Part shown: in pieces, positions 34,474 to 45,585 of the stretch | Layout: every line of letters begins with the position of its first letter | Position numbering within the stretch: the stretch's first letter is position 1 | NCBI RefSeq assembly: GCF_001941625.1 | Contig: NZ_CP016076.1 | Coordinates: 4,986,249-5,050,248 of the forward strand | Reading direction: 5' to 3' | DNA length: 64,000 bases | DNA from: Actinoalloteichus fjordicus | Lineage (GTDB): Bacteria; Actinomycetota; Actinomycetes; Mycobacteriales; Pseudonocardiaceae | Made by a program: the position numbers and the translations under genes | The notes under the pieces: generated by a model | Database searches by the model: none | What the model was told of the DNA's origin: nothing | What the model saw: only the letters and a program-made list of their open reading frames with translations

Positions 34474-35972
34474 GCACGATCTCGACAGCGGCGACCGCGC
34501 CACACCCGCCAGAACAGGCCCCCGTCTCCGCGCGGACCCTGCGGCAGCTGCTGCGGTCCCGACGGCGCAGACGCTCCTCGACGACGACGGTGGCGGGGCG
34601 GATCTACGAGGGTCTGCTGTACGCGGTGATCCCCGGCGGCCTCCTCGTGCAGACGGTCTTGGCGGCCTTGGACTGGTCGCAGGCCGCAGGCCCGCCCGCC
34701 GACCCGGCGGCGACCGGCTGGCTGGTCGTCGCCGCCGTCCTCGCCTGTCTCGGGCTGGCGCTGCGCGCGGCGGCCGAGCTGGGTCCGCTCTCGGCCTCCT
34801 CGACCAGCATGACCTGGCTCTTCTCCACTCCAGTCGACCGAGGCGCCCTGCTGTGGCGCAGGCTCGCGGCCTCGACGGCGGTGGCAGCGGCGCTGTCCCT
34901 GGTGGTGGTCTCCGGCGCGGCCCTGACCGTCGGGGTCGCCGATCTCGACCTGCTCTGGTCGGCCGTGCTCGGTGCAGCGATCGGCGTGACCGCCCTCAGT
35001 CGGGCCGCTGCGGCGCAGACGCACCGGGCAGGCCCGGCCGGGGTGGCCAGGATCGGCATCCTGACCGCCGCGCTCGGCGGTCTCCTCGCCACGCTGGCGG
35101 GCCTGTCCACGATGCTGGACGTGACGTTGCCCGCTCCCCCCGCGCTGCCCCTGGCGGCGCTCGCGGCGCCTGCCGCGCTCGCTGCGTCCTGGAGTCTCAT
35201 CGCGGCACGTCGAACCGCAGGCCGGATCGATCGGGGCGCGCTGAACGAGGCGGCCGAGGTGACCGGGGCGGTGCGCCTGACCGTCGGCTGGCTGGACGTG
35301 TCGCTGTTCGCGGACCTGCTGGACCAGCGGCGCTGGCGGCGCAGGGCCACGGTCCGCAGCACCCTGCTGACGGGGCGGGGCGCATCGACACTGGTCCGCG
35401 CCGAGCTTCGACGAGTGCTTCGTCGCCGTTCGTCGATCGGCTGGTGGGCCGCGCTGGGAGTGCTGCCCTACGTGACGGCCGCCCTGCTCCCCTCGTTGTG
35501 GACGATGCCCGTCACGCTGATCATCGGATACCTGGCACTCGGCAGGCTCGCGAGCGGGTTGCGACTCACCGCGCGCAGCGCGGCGCTGCGACGCATGCTG
35601 CCGTTCTCCGACGTCACCATCCGCCTCACAGTGTTGGTGGTCCCCGCCTCTGCCGCGCTGCTGTGGGGGGCGGCCACCGCACCGGCCGTCGCTGGCACGT
35701 TCTGGGCCGGCACCGCGGCGACCATCGGACTGGTCTGCCTGGCCGGGCTGCTGCGCTCGGCGAAGCGCCCGCCGATCGATTACCACACCGGCGGGACGCT
35801 CGACCCGGTCAGCGGCGCCGTGCCCATGGGGCTGATCCTTCAGGTGGTGAGCGGGCCCGACGTGGTGCTCGTCGCCGCCGTGCTGTGGGCGGCGGGGGCG
35901 GCACTGCCCTGGTGCGCCCTGTTCGCCGCGACGGCGATCGCCTGGAGCCTGTGGCAGGACCGCCTCGGCTGA
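34470..35972 (+). CDS. ABC exporter membrane protein (DUF6297-like)
   Basis: This 500-residue multi-spanning protein has about ten hydrophobic segments (IYEGLLYAVIPGGLLVQTVLA, GWLVVAAVLACLGLALRAAAELGPL, IGILTAALGGLLATLAGLS and more) and a basic cytosolic N-terminus. TWLFSTPVDRGALLWRRLAAS and SLFADLLDQRRWRRRA are the kind of motif seen in actinobacterial ABC-2-like permeases paired with a small ATPase. Coupling to the ATPase gene by GTGA supports an exporter. The cargo is unknown. Confidence 0.82.
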   Translation: MSTISTAATAPHPPEQAPVSARTLRQLLRSRRRRRSSTTTVAGRIYEGLLYAVIPGGLLVQTVLAALDWSQAAGPPADPAATGWLVVAAVLACLGLALRAAAELGPLSASSTSMTWLFSTPVDRGALLWRRLAASTAVAAALSLVVVSGAALTVGVADLDLLWSAVLGAAIGVTALSRAAAAQTHRAGPAGVARIGILTAALGGLLATLAGLSTMLDVTLPAPPALPLAALAAPAALAASWSLIAARRTAGRIDRGALNEAAEVTGAVRLTVGWLDVSLFADLLDQRRWRRRATVRSTLLTGRGASTLVRAELRRVLRRRSSIGWWAALGVLPYVTAALLPSLWTMPVTLIIGYLALGRLASGLRLTARSAALRRMLPFSDVTIRLTVLVVPASAALLWGAATAPAVAGTFWAGTAATIGLVCLAGLLRSAKRPPIDYHTGGTLDPVSGAVPMGLILQVVSGPDVVLVAAVLWAAGAALPWCALFAATAIAWSLWQDRLG

Positions 35973-36170
35973 GCCGTCACACGATCGGCCGCAGCCCTGC
36001 CGATCCGGCCGCACGCCCTGCCCCGCCGGTCCGGCCTGGGACCGACCGTGACTCACCCGGCGCATCGGTGTCCCGGGTCCGTCACGGATCGCCGATCGGC
36101 GGGGCGGGGCGCAGCGGCCACGGCCTGCGACCTGCGCGGAGAACCGACGCGGCGGGCGTCGGTGACCTCA

Positions 36171-36334
36171 GAGCCTGTCTTTGATCCCCCTGGAGTCGTG
36201 AGCGGTGATCAGCGTGGCTGAGCTGCCAGGCGGAGGAAGGAGGCATAACGAAAGTGATGTTGACTGACGACAACGCCGCAGATCGCCGCTGCCTGCCCCG
36301 CGCAACTCCGAAAGTGGGGATCAAAGACAGGCTC
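36171..36334. mobile_element. MITE copy C (164 bp)
   Basis: Perfect 19-bp terminal inverted repeats GAGCCTGTCTTTGATCCCC are flanked by the 3-bp duplication TCA (36168-36170 and 36335-36337). The interior carries no gene. It is about 90% like copy D and the complement of copy E. The right-hand TCA is also the complement of the TGA stop codon of the DUF3817 gene. Confidence 0.88.
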
Positions 36335-36688
36335 TCAGATTCGGATGCCCGCGCGGACCTTGCGAGTCACGATGTGCTCGGCGACGAAGGAGAGGAACGG
36401 GACCGTGCCCGCCAACAGGGTGAGGATCGTCGCCTTGATCGACCACTTCGCCTTGAGCGCGAGATCGAAGCACAACAGCAGGTACACCATGTAGAGGAAG
36501 CCGTGCAGCGGTCCGATCAGCGCGACCAGGAACGGGTCACCGGCGATGTACCTGACGGGCATCGCGACCAGTACTAACGCCACCAGCATCACGCCGACCA
36601 CGTAGGAGATCACCCGGTACCGCAGGAGGGTTCCGGAGGGCACCGTCTGGACGGGCGGGGTCGCCGCCGTCTCGGTCACGTCTGACAC
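36335..36688 (-). CDS. DUF3817 membrane protein
   Basis: This 117-residue membrane protein has three hydrophobic helices (ISYVVGVMLVALVLVAMP, FLVALIGPLHGFLYMVYLLLCFDLAL, ATILTLLAGTVPFLSFVAEHIV). The GPLHGFLYMVYLL and FVAEHIVTRKV motifs are typical of DUF3817. Function is unknown. It follows the repeat-containing membrane protein after eight bases and is probably co-transcribed. Its stop codon coincides with the target duplication of MITE copy C. Confidence 0.9.
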   Translation of the reverse strand: MSDVTETAATPPVQTVPSGTLLRYRVISYVVGVMLVALVLVAMPVRYIAGDPFLVALIGPLHGFLYMVYLLLCFDLALKAKWSIKATILTLLAGTVPFLSFVAEHIVTRKVRAGIRI

Positions 36689-36696
36689 GTCATCTC

Positions 36697-37326
36697 CTAA
36701 GCCTGCCGCGCCCGCTCGGCGTCCGAGTCGGACAGCTCGGCGAGGTAGCCGTTGTACTGGGACAGTGCGTCGCCGGGCGTGCCGACCGCGCCGTCCGCCA
36801 CCGTCTCACCCCGGGTCCGCAGCCGGTCGAGCTGGCGACGCCTGGCGGCCGCCCTGGCCGATTCCGGCGGGGCCACCGAGGGCGTAGGCCCGAGTGTCGA
36901 CGCCGAGGGCGTAGGCCCGAGTGTCGGCACCGAGGGCGTAGGCCCGAGTGTCGGCACCGAGGGCGTAGGCCCGAGCGTCGGGGTCGAGGGCGTAGGCCCG
37001 AGCGGCCCCGAAGGCAGAGACTCGAGCACGGGAGCCGAGGACTGCGAAGGCGCCGTGCCGGGGTCCGGGGCGGCCGAGCCTGCCGTGTCGGGCTCGCGCC
37101 GCTGAGCGCTCTGCTCCAGCTCCAGACGAGTCCACCGCCACCACACATAACCGACGAACACGGCGATAGCGGGCCACAGTGCCGCGTAGCCGAGGTTCTG
37201 GCCGTCGCCGCCCACCGCCTGCGACCGTTCCCACTGCCACCAGCCGAGCCGAAGGCTGACGAGAATGACCAGCACGGTCACGACGTGCAGCAGGATCCAC
37301 CGAGGCCGCAGCAGCTCCGAACGCAC
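36697..37326 (-). CDS. Two-helix membrane protein with nine-residue tandem repeats
   Basis: This 209-residue protein has two N-terminal transmembrane helices (WILLHVVTVLVILVSLRLGWWQWERS and YAALWPAIAVFVGYVWWRW). The arrangement is common in a conserved actinobacterial protein next to DUF3817. The helices are followed by a low-complexity Pro/Thr/Ser linker with tandem LGPTPSxPT repeats. The tail NGYLAELSDSDAERARQA is conserved-looking. Its function is unknown. The start is GTG. The linker repeats are encoded by 27-bp DNA units. Confidence 0.82.
   Translation of the reverse strand: MRSELLRPRWILLHVVTVLVILVSLRLGWWQWERSQAVGGDGQNLGYAALWPAIAVFVGYVWWRWTRLELEQSAQRREPDTAGSAAPDPGTAPSQSSAPVLESLPSGPLGPTPSTPTLGPTPSVPTLGPTPSVPTLGPTPSASTLGPTPSVAPPESARAAARRRQLDRLRTRGETVADGAVGTPGDALSQYNGYLAELSDSDAERARQA
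36877..37011. repeat. 27-bp tandem repeat, about five units
   Basis: Units start at 36877, 36904, 36931, 36958 and 36985, each beginning CGAGGGCGTAGGCCCGAG. They encode nine-residue LGPTPSxPT repeats in the protein above. Units 2 and 3 are identical, suggesting recent slippage. Confidence 0.9.
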
Positions 37327-37436
37327 CCTGCGACGCTAGCACCAGCCGTCGTCGCGACCGCAGCCCGCATCGCCGCCCGGCCACGCCTCGGACACGGGCC
37401 GGAGCAGGACGATCACGCACCGCCGACCGAACAAGG

Positions 37437-37470
37437 CCGGGCGGCCGCCGGAGGATCGGCGGCCGCCCGG
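37437..37470 (-). terminator. Terminator of the lipid methyltransferase operon
   Basis: A perfect 13-bp GC stem (37437-37449 with 37458-37470) and 8-nt loop lie 15 bp downstream of the stop codon on the minus strand. Confidence 0.8.
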
Positions 37471-37485
37471 CGGAGCGACGGCGGA

Positions 37486-38805
37486 TCAGCTCGGCTTGGC
37501 GATGGAGAACTGGGCGACGTCGAGATAGCCGACCCGGAAGCCCGCCTCCGAATAGGCCAGGTAGAACTCCCACATTCGGTGGAAGGTCTGATCGAAGCCG
37601 AGCGCCGCGACATCGGACCACCGGTCGAGGAACCGCTCTCGCCACCGCCGCAGCGTCTCGGCGTAGTCGGTGCCGAAGTAACGGGCCTCTCGCACGCGCA
37701 GGGCGGTATGCGTCCGCAGGTTCTCCTCGATCGCCTGCGTCGAGGGGATGAGCCCGCCGGGGAACACGTACTTGTGCACCCATCCGTAGCTGTGCCGGGT
37801 GGCCAGCATCCTGTCGTGCGGCATCACGATGGCCTGGAGGCCGAACCGGCCGCCCGGCCGCAGCAGTCGATCGACCGCCCGGAAGTAGTCCGGCCAATAC
37901 CGCTCGCCGACGGCCTCGATCATCTCGACGCTGACCGCCGCGTCGTACTCGCCCTCGGCCTCGCGATAGTCCTGAAGCAGTACCCGAACCCGATCGGCCA
38001 CCCCCTCGGCCGTGATGCGCTCCTCGGCCGCCCGACGCTGCTCCGCCGAGATGGTGAGTGAGGTCACCCGCGCACCGCGCTGCGCGGCGCGGACCGCCAG
38101 TGCTCCCCAGCCGGTGCCGATCTCCACCAGCTCGGTACCCGGCCCGACCCTGGCGTGATCGAGGACCGCGTCGATCTTTCGCAGCTGCGCACTCCGCAGG
38201 ACCACCATCGGGTCGGCGTCGGGATGGGCGAACTCGGCCGCCGCCGACGTCTCGTCGAACAGGGCTGAGGAGTAGCTCATCGTCTCGTCGAGGAACGTCT
38301 CGAACAGCTCGTTGGACAGGTCGTAATGACGATGGATGTTCTCGCGAGCCCCCCGCAGGGTGTTGCGCTCCTCGACGGGCTGACCGCGCTCCACCCAGCG
38401 ACGCAGGGTCTGCAGCCTCGGCGGGATCAGCACGGCGAGCCGTTCGGCGAACACCGTCAGCAGGTCGGCCAGCCGGTCCGACGTCCAGTCTCCGACGAGG
38501 TAGGCCTCGCCGAAGCCGATCTTGACGTCCACACCGAGGCGATGGAAGAACGCCCTGGGCCGGACGACTCGCATGACCGGGGCGTCGGGACCGCCGGTCC
38601 CCAGCCGTGTCCCGTCGGGCAGCTCGACCCGCAGCGCCAGGGAGCGGACCGCGCGACGGAACAGCAGCTCGGCGACTCGTGCTCGTAACGGCGACTCCGG
38701 CGCGACCGCCAGTCCCGGCCAGCTGCGCTCGTTCGGACGCGGCACCGCTCTGGCATGTGCATCGGCGACGAGGCGCCGAGGAGTCTCCTGTGGCGATGGA
38801 CGCAT
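37486..38805 (-). CDS. Cyclopropane-fatty-acyl-phospholipid synthase family methyltransferase (UfaA1-like)
   Basis: This 439-residue CFA-synthase-family enzyme methylates a double bond in membrane phospholipid acyl chains using SAM. It has an N-terminal lipid-binding region, ENIHRHYDLSNELFETFLDETMSYSSALF, SAM motif LVEIGTGWGALAVRAA, and VSVEMIEAVGERYWPDYFRAVDRLL with the active-site Glu. Its ATG overlaps the DUF1365 stop (TGATG). FAD enzyme, DUF1365 and methyltransferase in this order recall Rv0449c-Rv0447c (ufaA1) of M. tuberculosis. The product could be 10-methyl or cyclopropane fatty acids, which sequence alone does not decide. Confidence 0.9.
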   Translation of the reverse strand: MRPSPQETPRRLVADAHARAVPRPNERSWPGLAVAPESPLRARVAELLFRRAVRSLALRVELPDGTRLGTGGPDAPVMRVVRPRAFFHRLGVDVKIGFGEAYLVGDWTSDRLADLLTVFAERLAVLIPPRLQTLRRWVERGQPVEERNTLRGARENIHRHYDLSNELFETFLDETMSYSSALFDETSAAAEFAHPDADPMVVLRSAQLRKIDAVLDHARVGPGTELVEIGTGWGALAVRAAQRGARVTSLTISAEQRRAAEERITAEGVADRVRVLLQDYREAEGEYDAAVSVEMIEAVGERYWPDYFRAVDRLLRPGGRFGLQAIVMPHDRMLATRHSYGWVHKYVFPGGLIPSTQAIEENLRTHTALRVREARYFGTDYAETLRRWRERFLDRWSDVAALGFDQTFHRMWEFYLAYSEAGFRVGYLDVAQFSIAKPS

Positions 38806-39575
38806 CACTGCCCACCTTCCTCGGTGAGGTGCAGGCGTCTCGAGACCACCGGCACTCGACGAAGCCACAGCAGCACGCCGTGGCGACGGATCAACAGTGC
38901 AACCCACCTGGTGACCAGTGGTCGGGTCACCAGCATTCGGACCACTCCGACGATTGTCACGGGGCGACGGCCCGCCCGCAGTGTCGCCAGCAGCGGCGTT
39001 CGCCCGTCCTGGCGTACCGCGATGGTGAGACTCACTCTCGGCCCCGGGCCGCTGACCCGGAACAGGTAGCGGCCTCGAACCGGCAGGAACGGCGAGACGT
39101 AGAACTCCTTGTCCAGCTCGGCCCGGCCGGACTCGTCGGGCCGCAGCAGGTAGGCGTGGCGTCCGCCGTAGGTGTTGTGGACCTCGGCCACCACGCAGGC
39201 CAGTGACCCGTCCGAGCGGTAGCACCAGAAGACGCTGATCGGGTTGAAGACGTGACCGAGCACGCGGGCGCTCGCCAACATCAACACCCGGCCGCCCGCC
39301 AGGTCGACGCCCTTCTCGGCCAGCCAGGCGTCGAGGTTCGCCCTGATCGAGGCCTCGGGCGATCCGAGGTGGTCTCGCGCCTCGAAACGGGCGAAGGGCC
39401 GCAGCACGGCGGGCAGTCTCGGCAGGTCGTCGAGGTCGACCAGCCACAGATAGATCCGATGCCGGAAGGAGTGGCGCACCCGTTCTCGCCGATCGTGCCG
39501 GACCTCGGCCCAATACAACGCCGGAGCCACCTTGCCGGGGTCGCGACCGACCGGGATCAACCCGGCCGCCGTCAC
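38805..39575 (-). CDS. DUF1365 protein of the fatty-acid modification operon
   Basis: This 256-residue DUF1365 protein has ALYWAEVRHDRRERVRHSFRHR, IYLWLVDLDDLPRL, VLGHVFNPISVFWCY, AEVHNTYGGRHAYLL and YFRV-like YLFRVSGPGPRVSL. The family regularly accompanies CFA synthases and FAD oxidoreductases, but its biochemical role is not established. The GTG at 39575 overlaps the stop of the FAD enzyme (GTGA), and its stop overlaps the methyltransferase start. Confidence 0.88.
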   Translation of the reverse strand: MTAAGLIPVGRDPGKVAPALYWAEVRHDRRERVRHSFRHRIYLWLVDLDDLPRLPAVLRPFARFEARDHLGSPEASIRANLDAWLAEKGVDLAGGRVLMLASARVLGHVFNPISVFWCYRSDGSLACVVAEVHNTYGGRHAYLLRPDESGRAELDKEFYVSPFLPVRGRYLFRVSGPGPRVSLTIAVRQDGRTPLLATLRAGRRPVTIVGVVRMLVTRPLVTRWVALLIRRHGVLLWLRRVPVVSRRLHLTEEGGQ

Positions 39576-40846
39576 CAGCGGACTCCCAACGACGCGGCGG
39601 CGCGCACGCCGGAGGCGCAGCCGTCCTCGTGGAAGCCCCAGCCGTGGTAGGCGCCCGCGTAGGCGGTCCTGGCGTCGTCGAGCAGCGGCAGCTCCCGCTG
39701 CGCGGCGACCGACTCCGGCGTGTGGCTCGGATGCTGATAGACCATGCGCTCCAAGACCGAGGACTCCCGGATTCGATCCGTCGCGTTCAGCGTCACGACC
39801 GGCCGGATCGCCAGGTCGAGTCCCATCAGCCGGGTGAGGTCGTAGCTGACGAAGACCGCGTTCTGCGGTGCGTCGCAGGCAGGACTCAGGTAGTTCCAGG
39901 ACGCCCTCGCGCCCCGCGCACGCGGCAGCAGGCTCGTGTCGGTGTGCAGCCACGTCTCGTTGACCGAGTAGCGGAAGGCGCCGAGGACGCGGCGTTCGGC
40001 GTCGGTCGGGTCCGTCAACAGCCGCAGGGCCTGGTCGGGGTGCGTCGCGATCACCATGCCGTCAAAGTGCTGCGGACGATCGTCCTCGGTACGCACCTGC
40101 ACGCCGTCGGTGGTCCGCCGGACGCCGCGCACCGGAGTGGACGAGCGGACCGAGGCGAGGCCCTTCACGGCGCGCTCGACGTACTCCCTGGACCCGCCGA
40201 CGACGGTCTTCCACTGGGGAGACCCGCCGATGCCGAGCATCCCGTGGTGGTGGAGGAACTCGAACAGGTAGCGCGCGGGATAGCGCCGGGCCAGCGCCGC
40301 GTCGACCGACCAGACCGCCGAGACCAGCGGCAGGATGAAATGCTGCACGAAGTAGCGGGTGTAGCGCCCCTCCTCGAGGAAGACGGACAGCGTCGTGCCG
40401 TCGGCCCTGGTGTCTTCCTTCGTGGCCGCCAGGACCCGCCTGGCGTGTCGATGGAATCGAGGGATCTCGGCGAGCATCCGCAGGTAACGGGGTCGCGCGA
40501 GGTTGTCCGGTCGGGCGAAGAGCCCGGCGGCGCCCTTGGCTCCGGCGTACTCCAGGCCGCAGCCCTCGCATCGGATGCTCATCGACATCTCGGTGTCCCT
40601 GGTCAGCACGCCCAATTCCCGGAACAACCGCAGCAGCGAGGGGTAGCTGCGGTCGTTGTGGACGAGGAAGCCGCTGTCCACGGCGGCCGTCGTGCCGTGC
40701 GCGTCGGCCAGGTCCCGCGTGTGCGCGTGGCCGCCGAGCCGGTCGTCGGACTCGAAGAGGGTGACGTCGTATCGCCGTTGCAGCAGGTAGGCAGCGGTCA
40801 GTCCCGCCACCCCGGCGCCGATCACGGCGATCTGACGGGGCGTCAT
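39572..40846 (-). CDS. FAD-dependent amine oxidase-like oxidoreductase
   Basis: This 424-residue flavoprotein opens with the dinucleotide fold IAVIGAGVAGLTAAYLL and the GG motif DDRLGGHAHT. Later come SVDAALARRYPARYLFEFL and a C-terminal YAGAYHGWGFHEDG FAD contact. It belongs to the NAD(P)-binding amine-oxidase-like group found with CFA synthases. A role in processing the modified fatty acyl chain, for example reduction of a methylene intermediate, is inference. It is coupled to DUF1365 by GTGA. Confidence 0.9.
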   Translation of the reverse strand: MTPRQIAVIGAGVAGLTAAYLLQRRYDVTLFESDDRLGGHAHTRDLADAHGTTAAVDSGFLVHNDRSYPSLLRLFRELGVLTRDTEMSMSIRCEGCGLEYAGAKGAAGLFARPDNLARPRYLRMLAEIPRFHRHARRVLAATKEDTRADGTTLSVFLEEGRYTRYFVQHFILPLVSAVWSVDAALARRYPARYLFEFLHHHGMLGIGGSPQWKTVVGGSREYVERAVKGLASVRSSTPVRGVRRTTDGVQVRTEDDRPQHFDGMVIATHPDQALRLLTDPTDAERRVLGAFRYSVNETWLHTDTSLLPRARGARASWNYLSPACDAPQNAVFVSYDLTRLMGLDLAIRPVVTLNATDRIRESSVLERMVYQHPSHTPESVAAQRELPLLDDARTAYAGAYHGWGFHEDGCASGVRAAASLGVRW

Positions 40847-40927
40847 CGGTCCCCGCCGTCGCGCGAGGGTCCGGGTCGGTCGGCTGGATGAAGGCTCGTC
40901 ATGCTGGTGACTCCCACGGTCGACGTC

Positions 40928-41650
40928 TCATAACGGGACCCGCAGTCCGATCGGCGCGGGTGCTCGATAGGCGTTCGCGATGCCGGTGCGGTGCGGTTCG
41001 AGTCCGAGGACGCCCAAGACGAAGTCGCGCACCAGCCGGTGCCAGTCAGCGGCACGTCTGGCCATCGCGTGCCCCTCTCCGTGGACGTCGAAACGCGCGA
41101 CGTCGTCGGTGACCACGACGGCCCGCGTGGCGAGCAGGAAGGACTGCCTCGGATCGGTCAGCTGATCTCGGTCGCCGTGGGCGATCAGCACCTGGCGACC
41201 GCGTAGCTGCGCCACCGGCTCGCCCTGCTCAGCCCACGGCGCCAGGGCGCCCACCCCGAGCACGGCGGGGTCGTCGGCGATCCGCAGCGCGACCCGACCG
41301 CCCATCGAGTGACCGACCAGGACGACGCGGGCGCCGGGGTGGCGGGCGTGGATCTCGGCGAGGGCCCACCGCGCATCGGACACCGGATCGAGATCCGGGG
41401 CGTTCCAGCCGCGCACCCGGTAACCGAGCAGCCATACGGCGACGCCCCGGTCTCGCAGGACACGGTGCAGGACGCGGGCGAAGGGGATCATCCGCAGGTA
41501 GGCGAGCTGAGTTCGCCGTGCGGGGCGGTAGCTGTCGGCGCGACCGCCGTGCAGCAGCAGGACGACCGCGCGCACCGGGCGGTCCGGGGTCGGACGCCAG
41601 ACGGCGACCCGAGGCGAGGTGCCTGCGAAGAACCTCGTCGATCCCGTCAT
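40928..41650 (-). CDS. Alpha/beta hydrolase
   Basis: This 240-residue alpha/beta hydrolase has oxyanion strand VVLLLHGGRADSY, nucleophile elbow VGHSMGGRVAL, acid HGDRDQLTDP and catalytic His in HGEGHAMARRA. It lies 81 bp upstream of the FAD enzyme on the same strand, so it may be the first gene of the lipid-modifying operon. It could act as an esterase or lipase; the substrate is unknown. GGGAGG favours the ATG at 41650. Confidence 0.87.
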   Translation of the reverse strand: MTGSTRFFAGTSPRVAVWRPTPDRPVRAVVLLLHGGRADSYRPARRTQLAYLRMIPFARVLHRVLRDRGVAVWLLGYRVRGWNAPDLDPVSDARWALAEIHARHPGARVVLVGHSMGGRVALRIADDPAVLGVGALAPWAEQGEPVAQLRGRQVLIAHGDRDQLTDPRQSFLLATRAVVVTDDVARFDVHGEGHAMARRAADWHRLVRDFVLGVLGLEPHRTGIANAYRAPAPIGLRVPL

Positions 41651-41988
41651 CCGGCCTCCCACCCGTCCCGCCGATCACGGCCTGCCCGGTGTCGGGCAGG
41701 CCGGTGGTGGTTCGCACCGCGCCGCGGGTTCGGATCGAGGTTGCGACGGGGATCACAGTGCGACGGACCCGCGTCGGAGAGGTTCTGGGACTCGGGACAG
41801 ATCCCGGTCGCCGACGAGGCGCGGTCGTCGGGGGCTCGGCGGCGGATGACACGGCGACGTCCCCGCCGCTGATGCGAGGGCGACGGGGACGCAGAAGGTG
41901 GAGCAGGAGGGCACACCCGCACACGCAGGCGCCCGCCAGGGTGACCTGACGGGCGCCTTCAGTGCGAGCTGCGGGGGGCGGTCGGTTC
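41651..41988. other. Intergenic region between hydrolase and M23 peptidase
   Basis: This 338-bp gap has no convincing gene. It holds a 10-bp hairpin at 41679-41702 (loop GTGT) near the hydrolase start and the M23 terminator at 41928-41957. Confidence 0.55.
41928..41957 (-). terminator. Terminator after the M23 peptidase gene
   Basis: A 13-bp stem with one mismatch (41928-41940 with 41945-41957) and a 4-nt loop lies 32 bp past the stop on the minus strand. Confidence 0.7.
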
Positions 41989-42951
41989 TTACTGGACCGA
42001 GATGCCCCGCGCGGCGAGCCACGGCTGCGGGTCGATCTTCTGTCCGTTGACGTGCACCTCGAAGTGCAGGTGCGGGCCGGTGGACTGACCACGGTTGCCC
42101 ATGGTGGCGATCTGCTCGCCTGCGGCGACCTGCTGGCCGACGCTCACGGAGTAGGTGTCGATGTGACCGTAGACCGTGATGGTGCCGTCGTCGGCCTGGA
42201 CCCGGACCCACTGACCGAAGCCGCTGGCCGTGCCCGCGCTGATGACGGTGCCGCTGGTGGCCGACACGATCGGCGTGCCGATCGAGTTGGCGATGTCGAT
42301 GCCATAGTGCGTGGTGCCCCAGCGTGCCCCGAAGCCCGAGGTGAAGGTGCCCTCGGTCGGCTTGACGAAGTCGGCAGTGGCCTGGGCGGGAGCGGCCTCT
42401 TCCTCGGCGGCGGCCTCGGCAGCGGCCTCTTCCTCGGCGGCGGCGGCCTGCTCCTCAGCAGCGGCAGCCTCAGCAGCGGCAGCCTCAGCAGCGGCAGCCT
42501 CAGCGGCGGCCTGCTCCTCAGCGGCAGCGGCCTCTTCCTCGACGGCGGCGGCCTCGGCGGCGGCGCGCTCTTCCGCTGCGACGCGGTCGGCCTCCACCTT
42601 GGCGGCGCGGACCAGCTTGCTCAGCTCCAGGGTGGGGTTCACGTCATGGAAGATCGGGAGCACCGACGGGGTGATCCTCGGCAGCTGACGCTGCTCGCTC
42701 AACTCGGCCAGCGTCGCGGCGTGCTGCTCGGCGGCGCTGGACTTCTCGCCCTGCTCGGCGCTGGCGCCCGCGAGCAGCGGCTGTCCGCCCAGCAGGAACG
42801 CACCCGCCAGTGCGGAGGCGATGACGGCCTTGCCCGTGCCTCGGCGGCCGGGGGCGGCGCGGTGGGCGCCTCGGGCGGACTCGGAGGTCGTGCGGTGTTC
42901 CGTGGGCGCCGAGGTGCTGAGCTGCCCGGCCTTTCTGTGGTGTCGGGGCAT
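41989..42951 (-). CDS. M23 family cell-wall peptidase with Ala/Glu-rich coiled region
   Basis: This 320-residue secreted or membrane-anchored peptidase has a basic N-terminus and a hydrophobic segment (AVIASALAGAFLLGG) near residue 45. An extremely Ala/Glu-rich stretch follows (about 120-195) and is likely a long helix or coiled coil. The C-terminal LytM domain carries zinc motifs HYGIDIAN and HLHFEVH. It would cut or bind peptidoglycan cross-bridges at the wall. ATG 42951 has AAAGG upstream. A possible promoter (TTGAAG, 18 nt, TACGGT) lies at 43082-43111. Confidence 0.92.
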   Translation of the reverse strand: MPRHHRKAGQLSTSAPTEHRTTSESARGAHRAAPGRRGTGKAVIASALAGAFLLGGQPLLAGASAEQGEKSSAAEQHAATLAELSEQRQLPRITPSVLPIFHDVNPTLELSKLVRAAKVEADRVAAEERAAAEAAAVEEEAAAAEEQAAAEAAAAEAAAAEAAAAEEQAAAAEEEAAAEAAAEEEAAPAQATADFVKPTEGTFTSGFGARWGTTHYGIDIANSIGTPIVSATSGTVISAGTASGFGQWVRVQADDGTITVYGHIDTYSVSVGQQVAAGEQIATMGNRGQSTGPHLHFEVHVNGQKIDPQPWLAARGISVQ

Positions 42952-43416
42952 TTCGAGCCTTTCCTGCGTCTCGGGGACGGCACGGCCACGCATCTGCCGG
43001 TGGGGGAAGTCCGACAGGTGCTGTCCACTCCGACAGGCACCTCGTGTTGTTCTTGTGACCGAACCGTGACGAACAAGCCAGACCGTAATCGGCCGTCACC
43101 GAGAGCTTCAACCAGGTGTGACCCAGCACCCAATTGGCGGATATCAACTAGAGGAATTATCTACAAAGAGTCACAACCGCAGGTCGAGATGGTGGACAGA
43201 TCCCCGAGACCTCGGAGCAATTGGGCCTGATCCACAAAAGGAGCGACCAGCGAGCGGCGGCGCTCGCAGCCGGGGGCCACGGCCTCGCCGCGGTCACCCG
43301 CGCCCGCTCAGCATGCTTTGCCGCGCAGATATCGCCGGGAGGGAGGCTGATCGAATAGCGTGAATCGCACAAGCCCGTGCAGCCTGCATCGGGCGACTGC
43401 CTCACCGGGAGCGATC
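42952..43416. other. Divergent region between M23 peptidase and glgX
   Basis: This 465-bp gap is AT-richer at 43060-43230. It has a minus-strand promoter candidate with -35 TTGAAG (complement of 43106-43111) and -10 TACGGT (complement of 43082-43087), 18 nt apart, giving a leader of roughly 120 nt. I looked for a ydaO-type riboswitch, common before such genes, and do not see its conserved blocks. The glgX promoter was not identified. Confidence 0.45.

Positions 43417-45581
<2,165 letters not shown>

Positions 45582-45585
<4 letters not shown>

Noticed and set aside
36877-37011. A CRISPR array
   Set aside because: The 27-bp units are directly adjacent with no unique spacers and lie in frame within a protein gene, so this is a coding tandem repeat.
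42952-43230. A ydaO-type (c-di-AMP) riboswitch before the M23 peptidase gene
   Set aside because: Such genes often carry one, but the conserved GGAACC-type blocks and helices are not visible; only a plausible promoter is.
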